Assembly: GCA_028015205.1 (NCBI GenBank)
Contig: CM051510.1
Coordinates: 31,248,580 to 31,312,579, forward strand
Direction of reading: 5' to 3'
DNA: 64,000 nucleotides
Source: Mytilisepta virgata
Lineage: Eukaryota; Mollusca; Bivalvia; Mytilida; Mytilidae
Shown here in pieces: positions 35,193-46,808 of this stretch (within the stretch, counting starts at the first letter, position 1; every line of letters starts with the position of its first letter). Below the pieces are notes generated by a model that was not told the origin of the DNA, made no database searches, and was given only the letters and a program-made list of their open reading frames with translations. The translations under genes and the position numbers were made by a program.

Positions 35193-35808
35193 CTATACTA
35201 TACTATACTATACTATACTATACTATACTATACTATACTATACTATACTATACTATACTATACTATACTATACTATACTATACTATACTATACTATACTA
35301 TACTATACTATACTATACTATACTATACTATACTATACTATACTATACTATACTATACTATACTATACTATACTATACTATACTATACTATACTATACTA
35401 TACTATACTATACTATACTATACTATACTATACTATACTATACTATACTATACTATACTATACTATACTATACTATACTATACTATACTATACTATACTA
35501 TACTATACTATACTATACTATACTATACTATACTATACTATACTATACTATACTATACTATACTATACTATACTATACTATACTATACTATACTATACTA
35601 TACTATACTATACTATACTATACTATACTATACTATACTATACTATACTATACTATACTATACTATACTATACTATACTATACTATACTATACTATACTA
35701 TACTATACTATACTATACTATACTATACTATACTATACTATACTATACTATACTATACTATACTATACTATACTATACTATACTATACTATACTATACTA
35801 TACTATAC
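35193..35808. repeat. (ACTAT)n array, about 123 perfect units
   Basis: 616 bp of uninterrupted pentamer, differing from the preceding ACTAC array by a single base per unit. A unit of 5 has no stop in any plus-strand phase, so it creates open frames of about 250 codons that encode only Tyr-Thr-Ile-Leu repeats. It is followed at 35809 by a module also present at 18052. Confidence 0.97.
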
Positions 35809-35875
35809 AGACTTGGACAGGCTATTTGTTACACCCAGAACAGTAAAATAAAGTTTGATTTTGCCAATATATAAC
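35809..35875 (+). repeat. 65-bp module shared with 18052-18116
   Basis: Starts agacttggacaggctatttg and ends gccaatatataacaa, about 85% like the copy at 18 kb. Possibly the 3' end of a small element whose other side is the pentamer array. Confidence 0.65.
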
Positions 35876-38336
35876 AATATCATGAAAATAAAATATCGAA
35901 CAGAAAATGTCATTTCACGATATGTTAAACTTTTTCAGTTGTTTTTATATTTGATAGCATTTAAAGTTGTGATATGACAATATTCTTGTTATGATTTTTT
36001 TAATTAAAATTTTGTGAGTTCCTTACTTTTTTCTATCGCAGTTGACGAAGTTCAAGTCATACTGAATTACACAAAGAAAAAAAACAAACTTTCCACAAAA
36101 TATGTATAGCCATTACAATTGGAAAGCGTTGATTAACATCACCCACAATTTTATAAGTGGAAATATTGATTAGTCAGTGCTCTATACCTCTTTGATAATA
36201 TAATCGTCCATGCGACATAAGACAGTGCTTGAACAGAACAGTTTTTTGCGATGAATTAACAAGAAGTAAAGTCAAGAAGTTAAATAATAAAGTTGAATAT
36301 TTTAAAAACTCCTCCCTTGCATAAGAAGCTGAGAAGAAAAATCAAAATTATCTCCCTTGGCGAATTAAGCTGAGGTAGATAACCGATTTTTGTTTGTTTC
36401 TCTATCTCATTATCCCATTAAAATCTTCTGGATATAATGTAAAGGGGTAAAATTATTCCAGCAGGTAATTTATTTAACTTGGTTAAAAGTAGGTAGGAGT
36501 TACCACTGCCATTTGACAGAAGATTGGTCTTGTGTCATTGATATACAAAGAGAATTTATCATATTGATGTTGCCATTTCATTTGTTATGTATCCCATTAA
36601 ATTCTTATGGACAATATTTTTTTGTCAGATCTGTCAGTATGAAATCTTTATTTGTTAAACTTTCTAAGTGTAATAATCATTTCTACTGGTGCTATGTTAA
36701 TACATGTATATTGGATAATTTTAGGATACTGAATTTTTTATGCTTCTAAAAGTGATTTTATATCCTGTTCAGAACACTTAGAAAAACAGAGAACCTTAGC
36801 AACTGATTTCTTGATGAAAAAAAATCTGTATTTTACTACAATTCTTTTTATATCAAATAATAATTAGATAGGTCTTTTAATGTCAACATAGTTCAAACTC
36901 TCTGAAACAAAACTTGCAGGAATTCTGCATTTTAATATGACTTGCTTCTAACACTTTCATTTAAATTAAATATGGATATTTTGATTCCAACGTCACATAG
37001 GTTTGTTTAGCAGTGTCATAAGAAAGTTTTCTACAAGCTTTAACCACAACATTGTATAACTTGCTTTGTGTAATGGCATGTTCGTGTCTGTATTATTCCA
37101 AAATGTTATAGAAACTTTTGCTCATGGCAACTTATTTGTCATAAAGAGCCTACCCATGGTAATATCGGGACATTTTGAAGTTTTAATCATTTGCAGATGT
37201 AGTCATAAAAGTCATATGAACATTTTCCCTAAAAGGATGACCTTGCATCTTCATGTGCAACAGACAAATGCCATCTGAACAATTTAGATTAGATTTTAGT
37301 GTGATTGTCTTTTAATAACACTGCCATTTCACTAGTTTTTTAGGTTACGAATTTAATACTTTAAATGTAGAAATTATTGCTAGTCTTAGAAAATCAGCAA
37401 TAAAGTATAGATAATTATTGTGATTCATGTACAATTATTAAAAGAAATCACAAGAAAAAAAATTATTATGCAAGTTTGAATAATTGTGATACCTCATCAT
37501 GTGGCATTTTTGTTGCTAATAGAAACATCAAATTAATTTTTAAATTTACACATAAAATATTGTGAAATAAAAGTTTTTTGTAGGGATAAATAAGAATTAT
37601 TCTTTTAACTTAAACTTCAGAACCCTTTTAATGCATTTATTATTGGTGTACTTTATGGGATGGAATAAAACAAGCAAAATTCAAAATGTGACCATCATCT
37701 TGTCACATTTATACCATTAATAAAAAGATCACATTAAATTCTTAATTACACCTTATACACAATGTATAAGAAACAAGGATTCTGATTGGTTGATAGTAGA
37801 ATATTTTTCTCAAATCATCTCGGTTTTCCTTCATTGATTAAAAGGGGGGTTTTTGTCATGTGAATTTGTCCTTTTTTACCAACTGCAGAGGGGTAATTGC
37901 AAAACATTTTCCTTTGAGTTGAATACTTAACGTCTTTATCATCACTGCATTTTAATAAATGATATTCGGTGTAATTATGCAGATACATCACAAACAGTAA
38001 AAATATTTGGTCGCTGTAGTCTTGAGACTAAATATCCCTCGACTGGCAGCTTGGCATATCATACTACCACTTAAAAATTATTTTTTGCAAATACCCCTCC
38101 TTATCATGTTTAGAATATATTTTTTGATTGAACAATTTCTTTGATTGATAAAAACCTCGAAATAGAATTTTAAGAAATTTTAGAAATTTGCATTTATGGT
38201 GTTGTATAAAATGGTGTTAAATTAATTTGTTATCATCGGTGCTATGTAAATAGATTTAATATTTTGAAAGATTCTTGATTTTTTTGATGCTTATAAAAAT
38301 GTTTTAGTGTATAGCCTGCTCAAAACTTTTTAAAAT
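35876..38336. other. Intergenic, no gene supported
   Basis: 2.4 kb of AT-rich sequence with short hydrophobic open readings (for example 36513-36749) lacking family features or good splice contexts. Confidence 0.4.
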
Positions 38337-38458
38337 AACAATCCAAAGATACTAATATTAGATATAGTAAATATATACTATGCTGTATACGACACATTTC
38401 AATGAGTTACCTCTCATCAGCAGCGTTAAAACCGAAACATTTGGAAGACCAAAAACAA
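38337..38458 (-). mobile_element. Retrozyme-like element, 5'-truncated single copy (locus 2)
   Basis: Same family as 16.8 kb. In sense orientation it begins within the ...tttttggtcttccaaatg region and ends at the common ggattgttatttt 3' end. Contains a degenerate hammerhead (38380-38426). Confidence 0.75.
38380..38426 (-). ncRNA. Degenerate hammerhead (locus 2)
   Basis: Core CUGAUGA and GAAA are present, but one stem I pair is lost (cagcgt instead of cagcat on the plus strand), stem II has a mismatch (caatgag) and stem III has a change (gacacat). Probably inactive. Confidence 0.55.
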
Positions 38459-38870
38459 TTCTTGTAATTCAATTCATAAAATATTTTTTTAATGAAACCT
38501 TTTCTTTTCAATCTAACATTCAACTGAGATTTGGAAAGTAGTGTACATAAAGATATACATGTATGTCAACAGTTTATTTGTAATTTCTTTTTTGATGACA
38601 TTTGATGGCATTTACTTAAGACATTAATGAATCATGGTTAATTATACAGTAAAATAAAAATGCTGAAACATCAATGATTGAAAATTCCTTGTTTTTTTTG
38701 TTCATTTGTCTAATGACAACATTTTGGTGTCCTTTTTAAAATTATTAACATAACACATTTCATTCTGTGATTTCGGCAGACATATTTTTATTGCCATTTA
38801 TATGTTATAAAAATGTACTATCCAATATTTCTAATTTGTTCTGTATTTTAGTTCAATGTACTAAAAATAA

Positions 38871-38912
38871 AATAACAATCCAAAGATACTAATATTAGAT
38901 ATGGTAAATATA
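38871..38912 (-). mobile_element. Retrozyme 3'-end fragment (locus 3)
   Basis: Only about 40 bp of the family's 3' end (aacaatccaaagatactaat on the plus strand), the shortest 5' truncation seen. Confidence 0.65.
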
Positions 38913-39221
38913 GTTTTACCATACATTTATTTAAAGTAGTAAAAAATATTGAAAAATGTATTTATAGGATGTGTTTATGTAATATGTATATGTGATATCT
39001 ATAATACAATTTATTAATACAAATAGTGAACTTATTCTTTCTATTTTCATTTTCCACAAATGTGAATGGGACATATATGTGTGGGGAGTAGCACAAATAG
39101 GGTAAATGTCAAGTAAACAACATCGTATCTCCAAATTGAAAAGTAAAAAAAAAAGCTTATTGCTACCAAACAATCTTGAAAACAGTGGGAAGCCCCACAT
39201 GCTTGGTCTTAAATGGACCCT

Positions 39222-39824
39222 TCTTGTTATACCCCCCGCAAAGTTTGGGGGGTATATAGGAATCACCTTGTCCGTCCGTCTGTCTGTCTGTCCGTTTGTC
39301 CATATATCTTGTAAGTGCAACTCCTCCTAGACCGCTCAATGGATTTCAACGAAACTTCACAGAAAGGAAGTACATCATGCAAAGATGTGCATGAAGAAAA
39401 ATCTTTGCTTTCCGATATCACACAAGGGAGATAATCTGACTTCTATTTTTTTTGGCTTATACATTATATATGAACCTCGTAAGCGCAACTCCTCCTAGAC
39501 CGCTCAATGGATTTCAACGAAACTTTACAGAAAGGAAGTACATCATCCAAAGATGTGCATGAAGAAAAATCTTTGCTTTCCGATATCACACAAGGGAGAT
39601 AATCTGACTTCTATTTTTTTTGGCTTATACATTATATATGAACCTCGTAAGCGCAACTCATCCTAGACCGCTCAATGGATTTCAACGAAACTTTACAGAA
39701 AGGAAGTACATCATCCAAAGATGTGCATGAAGAAAAATATTTGCTTTCCGATATCACACAAGGGAGATAATTGGACTTCAAAGCCGAGGGTATCCTTTGT
39801 GAGCTTTGCTCACAGTACATCTAG
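39222..39824 (+). mobile_element. Putative non-autonomous Helitron-like repeat with 168-bp internal tandem
   Basis: The left end reads TCTTGTTATACC followed by a palindrome (ataccccccgc...ggggggtat, 9-bp stem). The right end has the hairpin gtgagctttgctcac (6-bp stem), then 7 bp, then CTAG, then T. A TC start, a terminal hairpin and CTRR with T beyond are the known Helitron marks. Inside are three copies of a 168-bp unit (starts about 39316, 39484, 39652; cctagaccgctcaatgg...) that are very similar. No protein coded. An alternative is another palindromic bivalve repeat family; I cannot decide without homologues. Confidence 0.5.
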
Positions 39825-40932
39825 TTTGACATTGAAGCCTTTTCTCTGCTATTTGGGACAATTTGCTTATCCACATCTTGTCTTTGGAAAGGAGAAAATA
39901 GCTGTTGATTTTAACTCACGTTATGTATTCTCAAATGGCATGCTGTCTTGGTCTTGTGAAAATTACTTCTGACATTCTTATAGGGTCTTAGAAATAGCCA
40001 AAGACAGATGTTATGGATGACTAGAATTCCATGTTTTTTGGATAGTGTACTATGTGTTTTCATTTTTTCAGGGGTGTTGCATGCAAAAGTCTAATAAGAA
40101 GAGGATATGTGCTTAGCAACATTTTAGCAATTTGAATGGTTGTTCTCTGGGTTGTTACTGTGGTTTCTGCAGCTTCAATTGGGCGTGCTTCCATTTTCAA
40201 GTCCGACCTGAAGGTGAGGTCCATGCCATTGTTTCATTTCCGGCCTTGAGTACAAAGGAGCAGTATATATCAGGCAACAAAACTGTTATATAATATTACT
40301 ACAAGAATGGAGACAGGGATAAAGAACATGTCCTGACACTTCATGTTTATACTGTTATTCATATCTTGCTCAGGATATAATTAATTTAATGCTACCCAGG
40401 TCTAAGTTCACCCGACTAGACTGCTGAGGAAGAACAAGTAGGCTGGTTCTGGTAGAATAATAGGGAGAAAATTTTCTTGCTTTTGCCGTTCATTCTCTTG
40501 GTGTTCTTAGAACTAATAGTGTGTAAAAGAATGAAGAGGCCTGGTACTTTAAGAAAAATTAGAAATATATGATACGGCTGTTATTCCTCTATTTTCTCTT
40601 GGTCATGTTCCGAGACTTAATAGGAATAGGCTGCCACAGAAAAGTAACAAAATTAAGCTAAAGGTAACAACGACACAATGAGCATTGAAATAAAGGACAA
40701 CGGTAGTCATCAAAAGCAGCTGCAGCTAGTCCGCCAGCAGCAGAGAAGGATTAGATTAGTCAACCAAACCAACCTGTTCAGGGAAACATGCCTCACCTTC
40801 ATTTTTATCGTTCCAATATTGCATTGAGTATAAACCTAGCGGCATGTGTTTTTCATACAAACTTGTACATCCCGTAAAAATTGCCATAATGCTGTAATCT
40901 TTAATTTTAAACTTAGAAAGACGCGCGCCTTT
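39825..40932. other. Intergenic, downstream of C1q gene A
   Basis: No coding sequence recognised. The 3' end of gene A should lie near 40900: an ATTAAA-type poly(A) signal is on the minus strand at 40900-40905. Confidence 0.4.
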
Positions 40933-41363
40933 TTATCGTAGTAACCAACCTGAAAAAGAGGGTTTGCCACGCCTATCACTATAAATACTTCCAGATCCAG
41001 AAATAATTCGAACAAAGACCACATCTCCCCGAGAGACATGCGCAACGACAGTTCCGCTTACAGAACTATCGTTACTGGATGTGGCATACAGGTAACTTGT
41101 TCCATATACTGCATTGTTGATCATCAGGTCTGTGGCATGACCAGAATTATACATACGAATGGTCCAAACAAACACATAAACACCGTCAGTTGGAGCAGTA
41201 AAAACACCTGTTACGCCGTTATAACCGCTTCCATAATTTGATGTAATGACATCAAATATAAGCGTATGTCCAGGACCCGGATTAACTGTATTCGCAGACA
41301 TCTGTGCATAAAAAGCAACGATTCCTTCGGTACCAATATTACCACGTGGAATAAGCAATCGTA
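40933..41363 (-). CDS. C1q gene A, exon 2 (C1q domain)
   Basis: 431 bp from a phase-1 acceptor to TAA. Contains the conserved aromatic and Gly positions of a C1q head, including FxGxxL-type ending FSGWLL. Confidence 0.92.
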
Positions 41364-43493
41364 CTGGAACAAAAAATGAAAACATCTTACATTATACAGT
41401 TCTTCTAGGATTCCATTCAGTGTCTATCAATTATTCAAATTTCTCGCTTAGTTGTGTTCAGAAAACAATTTTATTTGATATAACTAAATTGTCAATGAAC
41501 ATATATTTCAATAGAGCGACAGTATCCGACCAGCAGCTATGTTTTGTTTGTTTAGTTGGGGTTTTACGCCGTTTTCAGCACATTTGGCTATTTCGCGGAG
41601 GCCAGTTTTTATTGGTGGAGGAAGCCGGAGTACCCAGAAAGAACCACCGACCTCCGGTAGCAGCAGCTATGAGAGCATTCGCCAATTTTACTGTTAAAAA
41701 GAGCAGATTCCAACCATGCTATCTAAATTATATAATGTCCAACGAATTGTTTAATTTCTAGTAAGTAATCACTTTATTGGTAATCATACTGTATACTGGT
41801 CTTTATAGTATGTTTTATCCTTCAATCATGTAATCTTCTGACCTAATAAGGGGGACGAATAAATTTCAATGTTATTATGTCAATGACCAAATAAACTATT
41901 AAGCCCCGTCCATTAACCAGAACCTCGTGTGACCAACATTTACAACGGGACGGCTATGTATTGCAAAAACAATTCAAATTAGGAAAAAATTTAGGGGATA
42001 CTGTATAGCATTTTATCAGCTGCCGACGTAAACCGCAAATTGAGTTTACCTGGCGATATTTGCGATGGTAAAACCATCGGTTTATGTCGGCAACTGATAA
42101 AATACAATACAGTTATCCCCATTCTAATGCAACCTCCGTTAAACGTTAAAAAATAGAATAAAAAGTAAACAGGAAACGTCAAATGCGTTTGCGCAACGTT
42201 GTCGTCAATGGTTCCGACGGTAAACCGTGGGTTTTACGCTTGACGTTATCCAATCAAAAAGGACGTTATATGTTATGTTGCATTAGAATATGTAATTGAC
42301 TTTATTTTATGCTGTTTTCTGTCTTATTTCATAATGAATATAAAAAATACTTTGCACTTGTATAGTTGTCGTCATGATTTACAGGGAATTGTTTCACGCG
42401 GAAGAACAAAATCCCGTGTTTGTAAACAGTGCTTGATATTTAATTACACCAAGCTGTGAGGTACCTCACGGGATTCAATTGTTAGAAAAAAATATTTATC
42501 CATTGAAGAAAAATATGTCCCCTTCATAAATTGCAGGATAAAGACAACATTGATACCTTGGCTTTGAATAAAGAATTTATTTGGACTCGGCACGAAACTG
42601 GGGAAAAGACTCACTGAAAGCTCGTCTTTTCTTCAGTTTCTAAGACTCATCCAAATAAATTCTGTATTCAAAGCCAAGGTATCAATATTGTATATTTATA
42701 CACAAGAGTGTCATGATAGATAAATGATTTGGGTACCCACAAAACCGGTTTAACCCCACCCCTGTTGAGGGTCTGTACCAAATCACACTATCCAGACTCT
42801 GTTGTGTTTATCTTTGTGATTTGTGCACTTTTATGTTATCTTCTGTCTGAAAATCTATCTGTTGGGTGGCATTCATGTTTATCCAATGTTGTTGTTTATC
42901 TACTTGCCAATGAACTATTATTGGATAAAATGCTGTATATAACAATGAAAGGGATAAACATCCATGAAAATACAACCCTGAAACGGACACTAAACAAATA
43001 ATATTTAATGTTATATTCAAAATGTACAGTTACCTTTTCTTTTCACGGGGAAATGGCTATTCCTCTTTACTTTATGTCCACCTTTAGGAAAATTCTCTGA
43101 ATTAGTCTGATATCGTGATGCCTCTATACCATTACTCTTTTCGTCTTTCGCCGATTTAGCGACCTCATGGTGCAGTTGCAACATTTTTATTCGACCGTCA
43201 AGTTCGTCTATGTATAGACCTTGTTTGTTTTTGGACAACTTTAACTCATCAATAAATCTCTTGTTGATAGTCACTTCATGTCGAAGACCAAATATTTCTT
43301 TCTCCTGCGATTCAACTTTACTCTGAAGAACAGTGATTATTTCATTTTGTGCATGGACTTCTTTCTCTAGAGATTGTACTGTTATTTTCAGTCCCCGAAT
43401 TTCATTCAGGATCAGCTCCATGTTCTGTTGAGTAAAATCTGAACAGTCAGATAGAACAGGTAACAATATCAACACACATATTTGAAGGACCAT
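40933..43493 (-). CDS. C1q gene A: secreted coiled-coil + C1q-domain protein
   Basis: Two coding exons on the minus strand. Exon 1 (43034-43493) starts MVLQICVLILLPVLSDCSDF, a signal peptide. A heptad-rich coiled coil (about residues 25-110) and a basic linker ending PVKRK follow. Donor AAAAG|gtaact, phase 1. Exon 2 (40933-41363; acceptor tgttccag|TACG) encodes VRLLIPRG and then a complete C1q domain of about 130 residues (GIVAFYAQ, HTLIFDVI, GVFTAPTDGVYVFVW, DSSVSGTVVAHV, GKPSFSGWLLR*). Two exons give about 296 residues. The coiled coil should drive trimerisation and the C1q head should bind ligands; related bivalve proteins act in innate recognition. Compared with genes B and C the head lacks the AGDG loop. 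The 1.67-kb intron carries several repeats. Confidence 0.92.
41538..41672 (+). repeat. SINE-like dispersed repeat in C1q gene A intron
   Basis: Sequence ggggttttacgccgttttca...ttcgcggaggccag...ggaggaagccggagtaccca, GC-rich against its surroundings. It matches a repeat I associate with molluscan genomes. It is not established here as tRNA-derived; no A or B box was identified. Confidence 0.5.
41994..42290. repeat. Nested foldback palindromes in C1q gene A intron
   Basis: Arms 41994-42035 and 42078-42120 (ggggata...taaaccg / cggttta...tatcccc) are inverted, about 38 of 42 bases matching, with further short stems inside (cgcaaat/atttgcg; gatggt/accatc). A flanking pair attctaatgcaac (42121-42133) / gttgcattagaat (42278-42290) forms a second inverted repeat. 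Likely one or two MITE-like inserts. Confidence 0.75.
42544..42691. repeat. 148-bp foldback in C1q gene A intron
   Basis: Arms 42544-42585 and 42650-42691 (gataccttggctttgaata / tattcaaagccaaggtatc) are inverted with about 39 of 42 matches. The interior also folds (gaaactg...aaaagac / gtctttt...cagtttc), so nearly the whole element is one hairpin. Confidence 0.85.
42722..42905 (+). repeat. Dispersed repeat (same family as 4.9 kb)
   Basis: ccggtttaaccccacccctg...ggtctgtaccaa matches 4935-4985. Companion module copies are at 41767-41815 and 43838-43890. Confidence 0.6.
43034..43493 (-). CDS. C1q gene A, exon 1 (signal peptide and coiled coil)
   Basis: 460 bp, 153 codons plus one base. Heptad-like pattern from about residue 25 (LILNEIRGLKITVQSLEKEV...). 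No collagen repeats, so this is a collagen-free C1q-like protein. A TATA-like TATAAA lies 107 bp upstream of the ATG. Confidence 0.88.
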
Positions 43494-43599
43494 TTTGGTT
43501 TAAGTTATAATCGCCACTGATAGTGTGTTAGTAACAACTCCACTGTACGCCGATTTAGTTTGTTTTATCTTTGAGACAATGCGTACAAGGTCATATACG

Positions 43600-43605
43600 T
43601 TTATA
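43600..43605 (-). promoter_or_regulatory. Possible TATA box of C1q gene A
   Basis: TATAAA on the minus strand about 107 bp upstream of the start codon. A simple match in AT-rich DNA, so weak. Confidence 0.25.
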
Positions 43606-45182
43606 AATCAAAACCATTGCAAAATTAGAATTTAAGATGTAAAACATAATCAAAATTTCCTCATGCAGAAGGAAAATACGTGAACATTTATCTGTATTAA
43701 AATACTTCACGATCAGTTTCGAATGCATTGTGCCTTGATTAAGTATTGTGTCATATTTCTTTTTATTTGAAAACGAACCCACACCCATTTTTCATCCTCT
43801 TGCTAAACAAAACCACGTTGCCATTTCTATAGGAAACGGTCATCTTGTTGGTAACCATACTGTGTTTGCCTTTGTAGTGTTTTATTTTCCAGGGAGCATA
43901 GATAAGTTGATAATTGGGTATCATTAAAAACTGTTTAAACCAACCAGAATTAAAAGTCAGTAAAAAGGCAGACCATGGAAACATTTCTCTTTCTTCCTTT
44001 CTTTGACTCAGTAACTACAATCCAACATGTTCATACGGCATATTTTCCACCGGGCATTTTCCTCTGAAGGCCAGTGTTTATTTCCTTTCATGCAGTAATT
44101 TTTTGCTCTAGAAACTGCACTGTTATTTTCACATCTGGATTTTTATTTAGGATTTGCCCAGATTTTCAGTACAGTAAACTGTAAACAGCCAGATACAGGA
44201 AGCATAATGAACTCGTATTTTGGTTTTCTCTTTTAATCAGTCAAGGCGTAGCTTCCATTGAGGCAGTGAGGCAAAGGCTTCACCTTAAGTTTGACAAAAC
44301 ATTTTTCCTGCCAAACAAACTTTTTAATCCAATAGAAAACATGCATATAAGAAACTCTTAGAATCAATACTTTATTAGGTTGGAAAATGTTACTTAATAC
44401 CGACACAGGTGTGTAAACCTTATTTCATTTTCATACTCATGCTTTCTTTTCCAAATGAAATGTGCAGATTTTATTTGCTATTTGAGAGGATCCAGATGTT
44501 GGAAGAGCGAAACGTTCATAACAACTAAAGAGATCAAAAATACCAAAAAAAAAGTTTTATAGAATTTTTTAAAGGCAAAAAACGTCCCACAACACAATTT
44601 AAAAAAAAGTTTATACGAGATAAGAAATCTATATGCTGGATTATTTCTTGAGACAAAATCGCTACATACATATGGTTTCTTTTATTGCATTTGTTCTTCG
44701 TAATGGAGTAGGGCCATATTCCCCTTATCTGTGTTCCCTTCGATCTTGTTCAAAAAGTCTCCTAATGCCTTTCAAAATATACAAGGACATGGCCTTTTCT
44801 TCAGATCTGTTAATAATACCCACCTTTAATAAATAACTTGAAATATAGTCCATCTCAAAACATATCTTTGGGGCACAGTTTTAGCACTAATTTTGGGTTT
44901 TTAATGAAAGAGTTTATAACACCACAGTCAGTTGAAAGCAAAGTAATTTTTTTTGCGATACTTTACATAATATCCTCTTTTATGTAACAGTAAAATGGTT
45001 TTGAGTCTGAATATATCCTTCCAAAAAATATTACAAAAAACAATATAAACTGGTGAACATTTGACTAAAACTACCGCTTTTCATGCACGAACTTTAAACG
45101 TTTTAAATTATCAGTTATGAGGGAAACAAATACAAGCCATATTGGCTCTACTCCTTTTAAAATTACAGTGAGGCATTACAAA
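43606..45182. other. Intergenic between C1q genes A and B
   Basis: One repeat module at 43838-43890; otherwise nothing recognised. Weak open readings without family features. Confidence 0.4.
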
Positions 45183-45227
45183 AAAACAATCCAAAGATAC
45201 TAATTTTAGATATAGTAAATTTATACT

Positions 45228-45274
45228 ATGCTATATACGACGCATTTCAAGGAGTTACCTCTCATCAGCAGCAT
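45228..45274 (-). ncRNA. Hammerhead ribozyme (locus 4, unit a)
   Basis: Core CUGAUGA, stem II GAGG/CCUU with loop UAACU, GAA, stem III AUGC/GUAU with loop GUC, A17, and stem I AUGCUG/UAGCAU in which the pair next to the cleavage site is G-U instead of G-C. Otherwise intact. Confidence 0.75.
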
Positions 45275-45605
45275 TAAAACCGAAACATTTGGAAGACCAA
45301 AAACCAAACTTATATTAAACAAGAAGTACTCAACCAAAAATACCGAAATAGGAAGCCAAATTTTAGCTAAGGAGATCTACCATGTGCAATACAAGGAATA
45401 AACCCTTAGTATTTCTATTATTTTTGAATTTTGCTAAATACTGGTAATTTATGTAACAAATTAATGAATAATAATGTCAGACAAGTCTAACGACTGGGTT
45501 GGCGAATACCCTCGAGGACCTAGGGTCCACCAGCAGAGGCATCATCCTAGGAGTTTCAAAATAACAATCCAAAGATACTAATATTAGATACAGTAAATTT
45601 ATACT

Positions 45606-45652
45606 AAGCTGTATACGATGCATTTCAAGGAGTTACCTCTCATCAGCAGCAT
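45606..45652 (-). ncRNA. Hammerhead ribozyme (locus 4, unit b)
   Basis: Core and stem II intact. Stem III loop is AUC instead of GUC. Stem I has one mismatch (aagctg on the plus strand in place of atgctg). Confidence 0.7.
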
Positions 45653-45741
45653 TAAAACCGAAACATCTGGAAGACCAAAAACCAAACTTATATTAAACAA
45701 GAAGTACTCAACCAAAAATACCGAAATAGGAAGCCAAATCA

Positions 45742-46352
45742 CTTTTTCTGGTAAGTAACATTCATATTTAGGATTATGGTAGGTTGTCAAGAAATAGTTG
45801 CCTCACCTATATAGACTGGGGCAAGTTACGCAACTGATAAGTCTTCTAATCTACACCGATTAAAAATATTTGTCTTTCCTTGATACATCTCCTTTCGTGT
45901 CCATCTTCAACAATAAAAAACTCTTGCATCTCACTCCAAATTTAAGAATGTTTCTATCGCCCGTTTGACTGATGTTACATGAAACTAAACTGAGACTTGT
46001 AGCGATTTTTTACAGTATTTCATGACCACATTATGCATATCTTGAGTCGGGACTGTTGCTCCATGTTGAAGGCCATAATATAACGACTCCATTTCTAATG
46101 CTGTTTAGACCATATCATTTTTTAATGTCATATGCATATCTTTTCGGTTCAAGGTTATAATAATTCGTGTATCTTGATAAAAGTGAACATTTTTATTCCA
46201 CTCTTTATGAACCTTATGAAAGGGTTTCATTGTCTCCATTCTGTAGAACAACTACAATAAACAGATTAAGGGATATGTGATATACGTCACTACCACATAT
46301 CAAGGTCTGGATATAATGCCACAAAATTAACTCAGTTTTAAATTTTAATTAG
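45742..46352. other. Spacer downstream of C1q gene B
   Basis: No gene recognised. Confidence 0.4.
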
Positions 46353-46358
46353 TTTATT
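46353..46358 (-). terminator. Poly(A) signal of C1q gene B
   Basis: AATAAA on the minus strand about 10 bases after the TAA stop, a very short 3' UTR if used. Confidence 0.5.
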
Positions 46359-46368
46359 CAAAATCTTT

Positions 46369-46808
46369 TTAGTGTAATAACCATCCGGAGAAAGATGGAT
46401 AACCATTACTATCACTCCACACAAAACCATCACCAGCATACGCGGAATGGATCTGAACATACACCTTTTCACCTTGCGAAACATATGCAACCACGGTCCC
46501 GCTTACTGAACTGTCGTCATTGTTTTTAGCTCGTAGAAAAGTAGTTCCATAGACTGCGTTATTTATCTTCAAGTCCGTGGAATGTTCGCCGTTGTGAATG
46601 CGAACCACCCATACAAATACATAAACTCCGTCCTGTGGAACGGAAAATATTCCAGAAGCTGCGTTGTAGCCGTTTCCGTAATTCGTTTTGATGACGTCAA
46701 ATATAAGGGTATGTTGAGCTACTGGGTTTACGGTGTGCTTAGACATTTGGGCATAAAAAGCAACAATTCCCTCTGTACTGGGACCAGCGGTTGGTATAGC
46801 TAATCGTT
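46369..46808 (-). CDS. C1q gene B, exon 2 (C1q domain)
   Basis: 440 bp, phase-1 acceptor to TAA. Complete head domain. Confidence 0.92.

Larger units (their letters stand above)
45183..45741 (-). mobile_element. Retrozyme-like dimer (locus 4), between C1q genes A and B
   Basis: Two hammerheads 378 bp apart (45228, 45606). The sense 3' end is the common ggattgtt. The sense 5' end is at 45741, within the ggcttcctatttcgg region, unlike locus 1. Over the shared part the sequence is about 95% like locus 1. Confidence 0.75.

Noticed and set aside
35093..35874. Two overlapping open frames of about 250 codons (Tyr-Thr-Ile-Leu repeats)
   Set aside because: Product of the ACTAT array, which lacks stops in every plus phase.
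41038..41241. Plus-strand open frame over the C1q gene A head (similar ones at 46582-46803 and 51154-51556)
   Set aside because: Antisense shadows of conserved C1q exons.
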